From NCBI RefSeq assembly GCF_001953635.1, contig NZ_MEJH01000015.1, positions 21,342 through 85,341 on the forward strand: 64,000 nucleotides of DNA, written 5' to 3'. Position 1 is the stretch's first letter. Every line of letters begins with the position of its first letter. Source of the stretch: Alteromonas abrolhosensis (lineage in GTDB: Bacteria; Pseudomonadota; Gammaproteobacteria; Enterobacterales; Alteromonadaceae). Shown here piece by piece: positions 26,461-35,862 of the stretch. Below the pieces are notes generated by a model, which saw only the letters and a list, made by a program, of their open reading frames with translations, ran no database searches and was not told the DNA's origin. The translations under genes were made by a program, and so were the position numbers.

Positions 26461-27768
26461 CTATAACCACTTTTTACGGAATTGGCCCTTGGGGTCGTAA
26501 ATCTCTGTTTGCTTTATCAAGTTGAATTGTCTGTGTCCGCGAGGGTCACTGCCAACACCAGCAAGGTAGAGCCAATTTCCCCAATTACTTCCCACATCGT
26601 AATCAATGAGTTGATGCTCAAACCACGCTGCGCCATATCGCCAGTCTTGACGAAGTTCGTGCACAAAACAACTTGCTACTAGTTGTCTACCGCGGTTAGA
26701 CATGTACCCCGTTTCCGCAAGCTGTCGCATACACGCATCTACAATTGGATAGCCTGTTTTACCTTCACACCAAAGTCTAAACGTTTCTGGACAATGTTGT
26801 GTAGATGGCGTTTTCCCCTGAATCCCACTGAAGTGAAACCATTTTGCTCCATATTTATACTGCAACCAGTGAAAGAATTCTCGCCACAGTAGCTCAAAGT
26901 AAATCCAATAAGTGGAATCGTTTTTCTCGACTGTTGCTTCAAACAGCTGTACCTGCCGAACGACTTCTCGCGCAGAAAGTGAACCGTTAGCTAACCAGGC
27001 TGAGAACTTAGTACTGTCTTGCCAAGAATCAAGCGCATTTCGCGTTTCTTTATATGAAGACGCCGACTGCCAGTCAAAGAGGTAAGTGCCTAAGTGGGAT
27101 AGCGCCGCTGTTTCACCTCCTACAAATGATGTTTCTGATGGCGCGGGTAAATCAATATCAAGGGTTAAATGAAATGACTCATCCAACGGGGGCGTAAATG
27201 CGTCGGGTAAAGACGCTAGCGCATCTTGAACCGGTAATGGTTCACTATGCTTCTCTACTTTTCTGCGGAACGGACTGAAAACATCAGGCATATCTTCAAT
27301 GCTGAATGGTAATGTCGAAACATCAAACAACCCGAACGTTGGGGTTTCAACCACAGTCAATGAATTAGAGAAACGCTTTACTGCGTTTAATTGAGCAGTT
27401 TCATCATAACCGCAATGTTGACTAACACCTATATGGGTATATTGGCCCGCCTGTAAAAGATTCGCTAGGCACTCTTCCGTCTTGCCTTTTAGTACGAGTA
27501 GCTCATGACCTAAGCCAGCCAACTGGCGTTTTAAATCTTCTAAAGTCTGCAACAAGAATGTATGCCTGTGTTGTCCCATTGGAGACAATCCGAACTCATT
27601 TGGGCTGAAATTCTTATCATCTAAGATGTAGACAAAAGTAATTTGAGCAACTTTTTTACAAAGCGCGGCGATGGCGGCTTGATCGTGAAGCCTTAGGTCA
27701 TGTCGAAACCAGAACAAACCTCGTTGATTAAGGTTTGAACACTGTTGTTGAGTGTGATTGTTTATCAT
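26461..27768 (-). CDS. DASH-type cryptochrome/photolyase
   Basis: This is a member of the Cry-DASH group (435 residues). These proteins bind FAD and an antenna folate, repair CPD lesions mainly in single-stranded DNA, and may signal. The antenna domain starts GLFWFRHDLRLHDQAAI. The linker has MPDVFSPFRRKVE, a clear DASH signature. The FAD domain has GSNWGNWLYLAGVGSDPRG, also DASH-like, and the protein ends in FRKKWL. It is the first gene of a two-gene minus-strand operon, divergent from the CPD photolyase across a 111-bp gap that must hold both promoters. Confidence 0.88.
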   Translation of the reverse strand: MINNHTQQQCSNLNQRGLFWFRHDLRLHDQAAIAALCKKVAQITFVYILDDKNFSPNEFGLSPMGQHRHTFLLQTLEDLKRQLAGLGHELLVLKGKTEECLANLLQAGQYTHIGVSQHCGYDETAQLNAVKRFSNSLTVVETPTFGLFDVSTLPFSIEDMPDVFSPFRRKVEKHSEPLPVQDALASLPDAFTPPLDESFHLTLDIDLPAPSETSFVGGETAALSHLGTYLFDWQSASSYKETRNALDSWQDSTKFSAWLANGSLSAREVVRQVQLFEATVEKNDSTYWIYFELLWREFFHWLQYKYGAKWFHFSGIQGKTPSTQHCPETFRLWCEGKTGYPIVDACMRQLAETGYMSNRGRQLVASCFVHELRQDWRYGAAWFEHQLIDYDVGSNWGNWLYLAGVGSDPRGHRQFNLIKQTEIYDPKGQFRKKWL

Positions 27769-27879
27769 ACTAATTTAGAGCACTTTTTTACTGTTTATAC
27801 GGATCCTGAACCCGTTTATTACCGTAATACATGCAATACGAATAATATAAAAATTTGGCGCAACGCCTGAGGAAAAAAA

Positions 27880-29304
27880 GTGACCGTTCCTGTTAGTATC
27901 ATGTGGTTTAGACAAGACCTTCGTGTAAAAGACAATCCGGCATTAAACGCTGCTTGCGACATGGGAAAAATAGTTCCCATCTACATCTACGATGACACAA
28001 CGCCTAACGGAAGAGAACCAGGAGGCGCCAGCAAATGGTGGCTTCATCATTCGCTAGTGTCGTTGAATAAACGCCTGAACGGGCATCTACAAATATTTAA
28101 GGGTGATCCTCAGAAGCTTATTCCCAAGTTAATGGCGTCATTTGATGCCAAGGGTATTTTCTGGAATCGGTGCTACGAACCGTGGCAAATAAATCGGGAT
28201 AAAGGGATTAAGAAAACACTTATCGATAGTGATTACGAAGCTCACAGTTTTAATGGTAGTTTGTTGTGGGAACCCATGAAGGTTCTAAAGAAAGACGGTA
28301 CACCGTACCGAGTCTTTACCCCATACTACAAAAAAGGCTGTTTACAGATTGAAGAGCCTCGTTACCCCAAAGCACCGCCAGCACGTATTACTTATGCCGA
28401 TGTATGTAATGAAGGTGATGATTTAGCATCTTTACGATTGTTACCCACTATCAAGTGGGATGAGACCATCGCCAAAACGTGGGCTCCAGGTGAAGACGGC
28501 GCCGCTGATAACCTAGCTGACTTTATTCAGAATTCAGCGCGAAAGTATAAAGATGGAAGAGATATACCATCTGCAAAAGGTACATCTCGCTTATCTCCCC
28601 ACCTACATTTCGGGGAAGTGTCGCCAAATCAAGTTTGGTATGCGATTAAAGACAAGTTTGGTAATAGCGAAGACAAGAGCATTGAAACTTATCTAAGTGA
28701 ACTTGGTTGGCGGGAGTTTAGCTATTACTTATTGTTCCATTTTCCGACCCTGCCTAATAAAAACTTTAATGATAAATTTGACAAGTTTCCCTGGCGTACT
28801 GACGCTAAGGCACTTAAAGCATGGCAAACAGGCAAAACTGGTATTCCTATCGTCGACGCGGGTATGCGCGAACTGTGGCAAACAGGCTACATGCATAACA
28901 GAGTACGTATGATTGTGGGCTCGTTTTTGGTCAAAAACTTACTGCTCAGCTGGCACGAAGGCGAGCGGTGGTTCTGGGACACATTGTTAGATGCCGACCT
29001 TGCCAGCAATAGCGCCAGCTGGCAATGGGTAGCGGGCTCAGGTGCCGATGCAGCACCTTACTTCAGGATATTTAACCCAATTCTGCAAGGTGAGAAATTT
29101 GATAGCAAAGGGCAATACGTTCGCAAGTACTGCCCCGAGTTGAATAAGTTATCAGATAAATACATTCATAAGCCTTGGGAAGCTCCAAACGCCATATTGA
29201 AAGAGGCAGGCATCGAGCTTGGCAAGGAATACCCAAAGCCTATCGTTGATTTGAAAGCGTCGCGTCAGCGTGCACTTGACGCTTTTCAACAAATAAAAGA
29301 GTAG
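27880..29304 (+). CDS. phrB: Class I-type CPD photolyase
   Basis: This is probably the main deoxyribodipyrimidine photolyase, which uses blue/near-UV light and reduced FAD to split cyclobutane pyrimidine dimers. It has 474 residues (E. coli PhrB has 472). The antenna domain begins SIMWFRQDLRVKDNPAL. The FAD domain contains SRLSPHLHFGEVSP, WREFSYYLLFHFP, GKTGIPIVDAGMRELWQTGY, NRVRMIVGSFL and SASWQWVAGSGADAAPYFR. The start is GTG after a GAGGAAAA ribosome site. The next photolyase-like gene follows 3 bp later, so they are co-transcribed. Confidence 0.93.
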   Translation: MTVPVSIMWFRQDLRVKDNPALNAACDMGKIVPIYIYDDTTPNGREPGGASKWWLHHSLVSLNKRLNGHLQIFKGDPQKLIPKLMASFDAKGIFWNRCYEPWQINRDKGIKKTLIDSDYEAHSFNGSLLWEPMKVLKKDGTPYRVFTPYYKKGCLQIEEPRYPKAPPARITYADVCNEGDDLASLRLLPTIKWDETIAKTWAPGEDGAADNLADFIQNSARKYKDGRDIPSAKGTSRLSPHLHFGEVSPNQVWYAIKDKFGNSEDKSIETYLSELGWREFSYYLLFHFPTLPNKNFNDKFDKFPWRTDAKALKAWQTGKTGIPIVDAGMRELWQTGYMHNRVRMIVGSFLVKNLLLSWHEGERWFWDTLLDADLASNSASWQWVAGSGADAAPYFRIFNPILQGEKFDSKGQYVRKYCPELNKLSDKYIHKPWEAPNAILKEAGIELGKEYPKPIVDLKASRQRALDAFQQIKE

Positions 29305-29307
29305 GGT

Positions 29308-30846
29308 ATGGCGGCACTTATTTTAGTTTTAGGCGACCAGCTTACCGAAACATTACCGGCAATAGCTAATGCAGTAAAAAGTAAAGACACCATATTAATG
29401 GCGGAAGTGCGTGAGGAAGCCACGTACGTAAAACACCATAAAAAGAAGATAGCATTTTCGTTTAGTGCTATGCGTCATTTTGCCAAAGCGTTGCGCGGCG
29501 ACAATTTTAACGTTAACTACGTTCATTATAACGACGAAAACAATCAAGGCGGTTTACTCGCCCAGGTAAAATACGCGCTTAACGAAAACACGTTTGATGA
29601 AGTAAGAGTGACCATGCCCGGTGAATACCGCCTGCTTAAAAGCATGGAGCAATGGGAAAATACCCTTGGGGTTCCTGTTACAATTTGCGATGATAATCGT
29701 TTTTTATCCACCCCTCAGGAATTTACCGACTGGGCAAACGGCAAAAAACAACTTCGTATGGAGTTTTTTTACCGTGAGATGCGCCGCAAGCACAACATAC
29801 TAATGGAAGGTAAGAACCCCATCGGGGGTAAGTGGAATTATGACGCGCAAAATCGCGAATCTATGCCTGAAACTCATAAGGTTCCTAAACACTCGACGTT
29901 TGAAATTGACGACATAACAGCAGATGTTATCGGCCTTGTGAAAGAGGAGTTCAACGATCACTTTGGCGATATAGATAACTTCCATTTTGCGGTAACTCGA
30001 AAAGGCGCACTCAGCGTCTTAAATACTTTTATAGAAGAAAGATTACCTAATTTTGGTCAGTATCAAGACGCCATGGTGGAAGGTAAGCCTTGGCTTTACC
30101 ACTCTCATATAGCCTTTTATCTGAACTGCGGTTTGTTAACGCCTAGCGAAGCTATCCACGCTGCTGAGCAAGCCTACCACGCAGGACAAGTACCTCTAAA
30201 TTCTGCCGAAGGGTTTATACGTCAGATCCTAGGCTGGCGCGAGTATGTTAGAGGTTTCTATTGGCACTTTATGCCAAATTTGAAAACTGATAATTACTTT
30301 AATAACAGCCGCGCACTACCTTCGTTCTTCTGGAACGCACAAACGAATATGAATTGCATGCGGCAATGCATTAAAGAAACGCAACAAAACGCTTACGCCC
30401 ATCACATACAGCGTCTCATGGTAATTGGTAACTTCAGCTTGTTGACCGAACTTAACCCAGAAGAGGTTCAAGCATGGTATTTGTTGGTATACGCCGATGC
30501 CTACGAGTGGGTTGAGCTTCCTAACGTAGCAGGCATGATTCTGTATAGCGATGGCGGCAACTTAGCGAGTAAGCCTTATGTCGCGAGCGGTAGTTATATC
30601 AACAAAATGAGCAACTATTGCAAGAACTGTGGATACCAGGTTTCGAAAAAAACGGGGCCGAAAGCCTGTCCATTCAACTATTTGTATTGGCACTTTATTG
30701 ATAAGCACAAAGAAAAACTGAGTAACAATCATCGAATGGCCATGATTTACAAAACCTATGGACGGATGAAGGAAGAAAACATCGAGACCATGAAGCAAGA
30801 TGCTGCAATATTTCTATCAAAGCTAACCAAAAATGAAGAAGTCTGA
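29308..30846 (+). CDS. FeS-BCP type (6-4) photolyase/cryptochrome
   Basis: This is a bacterial FeS cryptochrome/photolyase (DPRP family, 512 residues). Characterised members such as Agrobacterium PhrB repair (6-4) photoproducts and carry a [4Fe-4S] cluster. The N terminus starts [11 protein letters not shown], typical of this branch. The four predicted cluster cysteines are present: Cys350, Cys438 and Cys441 (in NYCKNCGYQ) and Cys454 (KACPFNY). From memory these are the same numbers as in Agrobacterium PhrB. It follows phrB by 3 bp and overlaps the DUF2256 gene by 14 bp. (6-4) activity is inferred from the family. Confidence 0.92.
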   Translation: MAALILVLGDQLTETLPAIANAVKSKDTILMAEVREEATYVKHHKKKIAFSFSAMRHFAKALRGDNFNVNYVHYNDENNQGGLLAQVKYALNENTFDEVRVTMPGEYRLLKSMEQWENTLGVPVTICDDNRFLSTPQEFTDWANGKKQLRMEFFYREMRRKHNILMEGKNPIGGKWNYDAQNRESMPETHKVPKHSTFEIDDITADVIGLVKEEFNDHFGDIDNFHFAVTRKGALSVLNTFIEERLPNFGQYQDAMVEGKPWLYHSHIAFYLNCGLLTPSEAIHAAEQAYHAGQVPLNSAEGFIRQILGWREYVRGFYWHFMPNLKTDNYFNNSRALPSFFWNAQTNMNCMRQCIKETQQNAYAHHIQRLMVIGNFSLLTELNPEEVQAWYLLVYADAYEWVELPNVAGMILYSDGGNLASKPYVASGSYINKMSNYCKNCGYQVSKKTGPKACPFNYLYWHFIDKHKEKLSNNHRMAMIYKTYGRMKEENIETMKQDAAIFLSKLTKNEEV

Positions 30847-30976
30847 TTTACCCACAAAGATATGTCCGGTTTGCCAAAGGCCATTTACGTGGCGTAAAAA
30901 ATGGGAAAAGAATTGGGAAAATGTACGTTATTGCTCCAAGCGTTGCGCCGGAAATAGAAAAAGCGCTACCGATGAG
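30833..30976 (+). CDS. DUF2256 family small zinc-ribbon-like protein
   Basis: This is a protein of 47 residues with CPVC near the start and YCSKRC near the end, a likely zinc-binding pair, in a very basic context ([19 protein letters not shown]). This is the DUF2256 pattern. The family is often found beside photolyase/cryptochrome genes. The ATG lies 14 bp inside the preceding (6-4) photolyase gene, which suggests translational coupling. Its job is unknown; nucleic-acid binding or help with the neighbouring flavo/FeS protein are guesses. Confidence 0.88.
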
Positions 30977-31112
30977 TAAAGCGCGATATGGCGTGTGGGC
31001 AAAACTAGAAACATAGATCGCTAAGGCATCATTACCGCTAAATAAAAACTATAGTTAATCATTCGCCGCTACTGTTGCGTATGAAATAAAGTGAAAATAC
31101 AAGGAGTGTGTT

Positions 31113-32405
31113 GTGGAAGCACCGATAACCGTAGATAGGCTACGTTTTCTTTTATACAGTCTAAAAGAGAAGCTTTGGGTGAAGCCTCTTGGCTTTTGTT
31201 TGCTTTCTATCTTCGCGGTTTTTATAGCTAAAGTTGCTGACGGTACATCACTTGCCGAACATATCCCTGAAATAAAGCCCGATTCCGTTGAAACGCTACT
31301 TTCAATAATGGCATCAAGTATGATGGTTATTGCTACGTTTTCCGCAGGCACTATGGTCAATGCTTACGCGTCAGCGAGCCAATCATCTACACCTCGTTCT
31401 TTAAGCCTTATAATATCAGACGACGTCTCGCAAAATGCGCTCTCAGTTTTTATAGGCGCATTTATATATAGTGCTGTTGCACTTACTGCAATGACTCAGG
31501 CGTTCTTCGATGAAGCGGGATTGTTCATTTTATTCTGTCTGACCTGTGTGGCTTTCATCATTGTTATCTTAACATTCATACGATGGGTAGACAGCGTAGC
31601 ACGCTTAGGGCGCGTAGGCTCAACACTACTGAAAGTGGAGCACGCAACCACTCGTGCCATTAAAAACAGAATTGATATGCCTTGCTTGGGCGCAGTCCCA
31701 CAGGGACAAGTAAAAGAGCAGGGGGCTCACGCTATTTTTACCGAGCAAGTAGGCTACATTCAGTTAATAGATATTGCAAAACTACAGCGCTGGGCTGAAA
31801 GTAATGACTGTTTTATAAATGTTGCCATGCTGCCGGGTGAGTTTGTGACACCAGAGCGCCCCATAGCCTACGTTAATAAAGATGAACAAACCAAGGATGT
31901 AATTAGCGCGTTCACTATTGGAGAAGCCCGCTCCTTTGAGGCAGACCCGCGCTTCGGCTTTATCGTACTGGCTGAGATAGCATCAAGAGCGTTGTCGCCA
32001 TCCGTCAATGATCACGGTACGGCAATAAATACTATTAGCATCATTACACGATTAATGCTTATGTGGCGAAAGCAATTCGAAGACAGCCCGAAAACACAAA
32101 AGGAAAAAAAGAGCGAGACTGCAAAGTATGATCGTATTTCTGTTCCTGAGTTGAACGTTGCCGACCTATACGACGACGCATACACATCTATAGCGCGAGA
32201 TGGTGGCGCCAATATAGAAGTCGCTATAAGAATTCAAAAGTCGTTAACCACCCTAAAGACATGCTTCAATAACCTAAACGATGATTTTAAATCAGAGGCG
32301 ATACGCATGGCAGAGCACAGTTTTGAGAGAAATAAGTTATTGATGAACTATGACAATGATATAGAGCGAGTAAAGCACTTCCATCAAATCCTTAAAGAGG
32401 ACTGA
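31113..32405 (+). CDS. DUF2254 family inner-membrane protein
   Basis: This is a membrane protein of 430 residues in the DUF2254 family. There are about four hydrophobic segments in the first 160 residues (FCLLSIFAVFIAKVA, SIMASSMMVIATFSAG, ALSVFIGAFIYSAVALTA, LFILFCLTCVAFIIVIL). A soluble C-terminal region contains FGFIVLAEIASRALSPSVND, which is characteristic of the family. The start is GTG after AAGGAGTG. Function is unknown. It follows the photolyase operon by about 135 bp and could be transcribed separately. A hairpin follows it. Confidence 0.82.
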   Translation: MEAPITVDRLRFLLYSLKEKLWVKPLGFCLLSIFAVFIAKVADGTSLAEHIPEIKPDSVETLLSIMASSMMVIATFSAGTMVNAYASASQSSTPRSLSLIISDDVSQNALSVFIGAFIYSAVALTAMTQAFFDEAGLFILFCLTCVAFIIVILTFIRWVDSVARLGRVGSTLLKVEHATTRAIKNRIDMPCLGAVPQGQVKEQGAHAIFTEQVGYIQLIDIAKLQRWAESNDCFINVAMLPGEFVTPERPIAYVNKDEQTKDVISAFTIGEARSFEADPRFGFIVLAEIASRALSPSVNDHGTAINTISIITRLMLMWRKQFEDSPKTQKEKKSETAKYDRISVPELNVADLYDDAYTSIARDGGANIEVAIRIQKSLTTLKTCFNNLNDDFKSEAIRMAEHSFERNKLLMNYDNDIERVKHFHQILKED

Positions 32406-32429
32406 TATACCTAGTCAGTAAGATACAAG

Positions 32430-32466
32430 AGCCAGCTAAATGGTGCACTTCACTTAGCTGGCTATT
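32430..32466. terminator. Hairpin between convergent genes
   Basis: AGCCAGCTAA (32430-32439) and TTAGCTGGCT (32454-32463) form a perfect 10-bp stem around a 14-base loop, followed by ATTTA. The stem is strong but the T-run poor. It probably ends the DUF2254 transcript. Confidence 0.6.
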
Positions 32467-32525
32467 TACAGAGCAGTTAAATAATAATGGTGCTCTAGGC
32501 TTGTTACATATGCTTATCGATAAGT

Positions 32526-33902
32526 TTAGCTAAGCTTTTGCCATGCTTTCATCGAGCCTTCCATCACATCCACGGTTTTTATGCCTGCTTGTCTAAGAAC
32601 GCTGGCCGCTGTCGTAGCCCTGACACCCGACCCACAATAAACCGTATACTTAAGGTTTTTGTCAAAATCTCCAATTGACGAACTAAGATGACCCAGATAA
32701 ACGTGCGTCGACCCGTCGATTGCCACACTGTCACGTTCATCTTGTTTTCGAACGTCCAATAAAACCCAGTCACTTTTATTACTACCAAAGTGTTCTTTAA
32801 CGGCTTTGGCACTAGTGAGACTTAAGGAACACAATCCTTTATCGACGTTAGCGTCGCCGGTTAATACAGGCAAATTGATAATATAGCCTTTAACGTTATT
32901 AAAGCCCATCCGACGTAGCTGCAACACCGTTGAACTGGCGTGTTCACCACTATTAGCGACTACAATGATTTTGTCGTTATCCTTTAGAAACCAACCTGCA
33001 TATGATGAAACCAAACCTTCACCAAAGAACAAACTGCCATCTATATGAGTGCTACAAAACTCATCTTTAGTCCTTACATCTATTATCTTTATTTCGTTGT
33101 TATAACATTGATTTGAAAGTTCAAAAGGATCGAAATTACCAATGAAAGCAGGAGAGGTGATATCTATAGTACAAAGCTCACCTTTAACGTTGCATTTTTC
33201 CATTTTTTCGAAGTAGGGCGCATAGTAATGTGTTTCCTGTACCTTTTCTTCAATGAAGCGTTGCTTGTCTTTGATTGAGAACTTGGGGTTATTCCTACGC
33301 TCATATCCGATAGTCGAGAACTCTCTGTCTGCCATACCTCCACCACAAACTGAACCTGCACCATGCGCTGGATAAATAACAGCCGATTCGGGTAAGCGTG
33401 ACAACTTCTGAAGACTTTCGAATAAGCGTCCCGCCATTTCATGTTCTTCATTAGGATAAAAGTCAGTTCTACCTACATCATTTACAAATAATGTATCGCC
33501 GGTGAACACCGCAATAACTTCGTCGCTTATAGCAGTATCAGAAACGGCTAGACAGATACTGTCTTTAGTATGACCAGGCGTTTCTAATACGGATACAAGT
33601 AAATCTCCAACGTTGAATTTATCACCATCACTGGTGTAAGAAGCATATTTAACATTTTCGTCAGCGTTCGGACCGTGATAAACAGGTATATCAAGACGCT
33701 GTGCCAACGCTGCAGCGCCTGATATAAAATCTTCGTTACGGTGGGTCTCAAATATGCAGTCTATTTTTACATTAAGACTTGTTGCAGCATCGATATAGGT
33801 CGATATATCTAATTGTGGGTCAACTACAAACGCAAATTGTCCACTTGAAACTAAATATGACAACTGCGCTAAACCTTCAGCCTTAAAACTTTGAATTTTC
33901 AT
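32526..33902 (-). CDS. MBL-fold/rhodanese fusion, persulfide dioxygenase-like
   Basis: This cytoplasmic fusion protein of 458 residues has an N-terminal metallo-beta-lactamase domain (about 1-230) and two rhodanese domains. The three predicted mononuclear iron ligands of ETHE1-type persulfide dioxygenases are present: His54 (ETHRNEDF), His111 (TPGHTKDS) and Asp136 (FTGDTLF). The second His of the HxHxDH motif is Asn. The first rhodanese (KIIDVRTKDEF) lacks an active Cys. The second has YCGSGVRATTA, with the catalytic Cys. It likely oxidises glutathione persulfide or moves sulfane sulfur. The gene stands alone beside the gene-poor region. Confidence 0.82.
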   Translation of the reverse strand: MKIQSFKAEGLAQLSYLVSSGQFAFVVDPQLDISTYIDAATSLNVKIDCIFETHRNEDFISGAAALAQRLDIPVYHGPNADENVKYASYTSDGDKFNVGDLLVSVLETPGHTKDSICLAVSDTAISDEVIAVFTGDTLFVNDVGRTDFYPNEEHEMAGRLFESLQKLSRLPESAVIYPAHGAGSVCGGGMADREFSTIGYERRNNPKFSIKDKQRFIEEKVQETHYYAPYFEKMEKCNVKGELCTIDITSPAFIGNFDPFELSNQCYNNEIKIIDVRTKDEFCSTHIDGSLFFGEGLVSSYAGWFLKDNDKIIVVANSGEHASSTVLQLRRMGFNNVKGYIINLPVLTGDANVDKGLCSLSLTSAKAVKEHFGSNKSDWVLLDVRKQDERDSVAIDGSTHVYLGHLSSSIGDFDKNLKYTVYCGSGVRATTAASVLRQAGIKTVDVMEGSMKAWQKLS

Positions 33903-34436
33903 AACTTTCCTTAGCGGTGCGTTTACTAGTAGCTAGCGCTTTATATGCACAGAAACGTATATAAGATCACATAGTAATTTGGTTTGCGTTGCCACCAAGA
34001 CAATAAGGAAAAGCTACGTAAAGAAGATTGTGACTGCGATTTCGCATTAGTGATTTGCCACAGTTGAATTACATTCTTTGCATAGCCGTTATGGATAGAC
34101 GTGCTGCATTGAGAACGCAGGTTTATAAAAACCTCAAATAGCTGTTAATGGTGATTACGATGATTAACTTAAACGTCAGGTAATCAAATACCTCTAGATT
34201 AAGAAGAGTATCTAAATAAGCTATGAGCATAAAACATTTATAGTCATTTGCGGCATAGATAATAGAGATGAAATCACATATTAAATAACGCAGTAAAAAG
34301 CTAATAAGCAAGATAGAAACATCGATATCAAGAAAGTAATGAGCTTTTATAAAATGCTCAGTTGTTTAACCTAATAATAAATGCCTCAAAATAGTTTAAC
34401 TTTTTTATCAAAAAAACGGCGCAAAAACATACCGTG

Positions 34437-34493
34437 CGCTACGTGAATGAAATTAAAAAATCAGGGGCATAGTACTGCAGATTTTACGTAGCG
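34437..34493. repeat. 57-bp palindromic repeat, copy A
   Basis: It begins CGCTACGTGAAT and ends GCAGATTTTACGTAGCG. The two ends are complementary for about 12 bp, forming a hairpin with a long variable centre. It matches copy B at about 39 of 57 positions, with the ends (11 left, 17 right) and AGGGG plus TAG in the centre identical. Similarity continues a few bases beyond the right end (ACGATT). Confidence 0.75.
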
Positions 34494-35004
34494 TACGATT
34501 CGCATAATTACATCCAAATCAAATTAACTGAGCAGTTTTAAATTAAAAGTACAGACGCATGTGAGATGTAAGCGCACAAACTCCAGTACCGACAATAAGC
34601 CAACACAGCAGCCACGCATAAAAGTCTGTAAGTAATCACAGCCAACAAAGCATCCGAATAGAGCGACATCATCGCCCTAATCTTCCACATACTTAATTAC
34701 GCATAATGTATATTATGTTAAATAGAGTATTAATATGGTTATCAATTAGCGCGTACGATGTGTTGCTAAGGCTTGCCTACTCTAAATTGGTAGCCAGGTA
34801 TTTTCTTTCCAGATAAGAGCTGCTGTTAATTAAAAAGCGTTACATTACTAATTTATAGTAATTACGCTCTTTGCTTTACATAGATTAATTTGAAGTTCGG
34901 CACTTTATTATCTAGTTAATTACCACTATAAAGAGAATTAAACACGTGTTTCCAAAAGTATATGTCGCTCCTTAATACCGTAGGTATACTAGTTTTGAAT
35001 AGAC

Positions 35005-35118
35005 ATGAATTCACAGTTAGCGCTATTAGATGAAAATTACTGGATAAGTTTATGTGCAGAGCTTTTATCTAATCAGGTTGAATGCTTGAAGCTATTTGGT
35101 CATCAAAGTACTGATTAA
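35005..35118 (+). pseudogene. Short ORF, possible gene remnant
   Basis: An ATG opens a 37-residue reading frame with a protein-like composition (LLDENYWISLCAELLSNQ, then VECLKLFGHQ) in otherwise stop-rich DNA. The ribosome site is poor. I do not recognise the family. It may be the start of a decayed gene carried between the two 57-bp repeats, or chance. Confidence 0.25.
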
Positions 35119-35468
35119 AGGCATTGATAAAGTTGGCTGAAATTAACGATTATTAGAAGAACTAAAGCGCAACATAGGGTTTTATCTATCACGTCTAAAA
35201 TTAAGAAGTATGGTTCGTTATATCTCGCTAATTACTAGATTTCGCATTGCCAGTGTAGTTATGATTAGGAGTAGTTATTTACTAAAAGTAATTTTCTAAA
35301 CATAACTTGCTAAAGGTGACTTAGATATCACCTATTCTTCTCATAATGAAGTTATAAGAACGCAATGGTTGAATGGAAATCTCCACTAGAACTTTGAAGA
35401 AGATAATAGCTAAAGTACAACCCGATACTCTGAAAATCACCCAATCAATCTGTATATTATTCAGGCGA

Positions 35469-35525
35469 CGCTACGTGAAATCTGAAGCTCATTTAGGGGT
35501 GTAGCCTTGCAGATTTTACGTAGCG
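35469..35525. repeat. 57-bp palindromic repeat, copy B
   Basis: This is the same length and orientation as copy A, 1032 bp downstream. Its arms, CGCTACGTGAAATCTG and CAGATTTTACGTAGCG, are complementary over 16 bp with one G:T pair, so this copy forms the better hairpin. The two copies are direct repeats of a palindrome with a variable core. Confidence 0.75.
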
Positions 35526-35750
35526 CGCGATTTTAAATGACTAAAAAACAAGCTAAAACCCCGTGATTTCGCTAATAATGAATATGCCACTCAGTTAGGG
35601 CGGACGTTTATTAGTTGCAAGTATGATAGACACTACAACTGTCTATATATACAGTTATGTGGTAAGGTGTCGTTTAACAGCTAGTTTGAAACGTTTTGAG
35701 CGTGTAGATGAAAGAAATATATCTCATTAACTCGGTCATTAACGGCTAAG

Positions 35751-35784
35751 TTCACGCATGATAATTACAGTTATCATGCGTGAA
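35751..35784. other. 34-bp loxP-like recombination site
   Basis: Perfect inverted arms, TTCACGCATGATA and TATCATGCGTGAA (13 bp each), flank an asymmetric 8-bp centre, ATTACAGT. This is exactly the 13-8-13 design of loxP-type sites. Read on the minus strand the centre is ACTGTAAT, which from memory equals the spacer of SloxP, the site of the Shewanella SCre recombinase, and the four bases on each side also agree. It lies 78 bp before a Cre-like recombinase gene. Function as a crossover site is inferred; an autoregulatory operator is the alternative. Confidence 0.75.
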
Positions 35785-35862
35785 TATCCAATAATATCAA
35801 TACTTTACAATAACACCCAGTATCTTACATAATTCTAGCAAATGCTCTAACCAGGTTAACAC

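Larger units (their letters stand above)
33903..35862. other. 1.96-kb AT-rich gene-poor region
   Basis: I find no intact gene here. The sequence is markedly AT-rich and stop-dense in all frames. It holds two copies of a 57-bp palindromic repeat (34437 and 35469), shorter resemblances to their ends (around 34015 and 34748), a short decayed-looking ORF (35005-35118), a 7-bp inverted repeat (ATAGACA/TGTCTAT near 35626-35646) and the lox-like site at 35751. An ORF on the minus strand at 34123-34311 has an unconvincing, hydrophobic, low-complexity product. The composition suggests acquired or degraded DNA next to the recombinase gene. Confidence 0.7.

Noticed and set aside
24817..30846. Recent tandem duplication of a photolyase gene
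   Set aside because: The four proteins carry different subfamily signatures and lengths, so they are distinct lineages brought together.
34123..34311. Minus-strand ORF of 62 codons in the gene desert
   Set aside because: The hydrophobic, AT-driven composition has no ribosome site and no family look; likely chance.
34437..35525. Integron attC array with an integron integrase
   Set aside because: The repeats lack the attC core triplets (GTT and AAC boxes) and the recombinase has Cre-like catalytic segments without a visible integron-specific insertion. Only the general architecture is similar.
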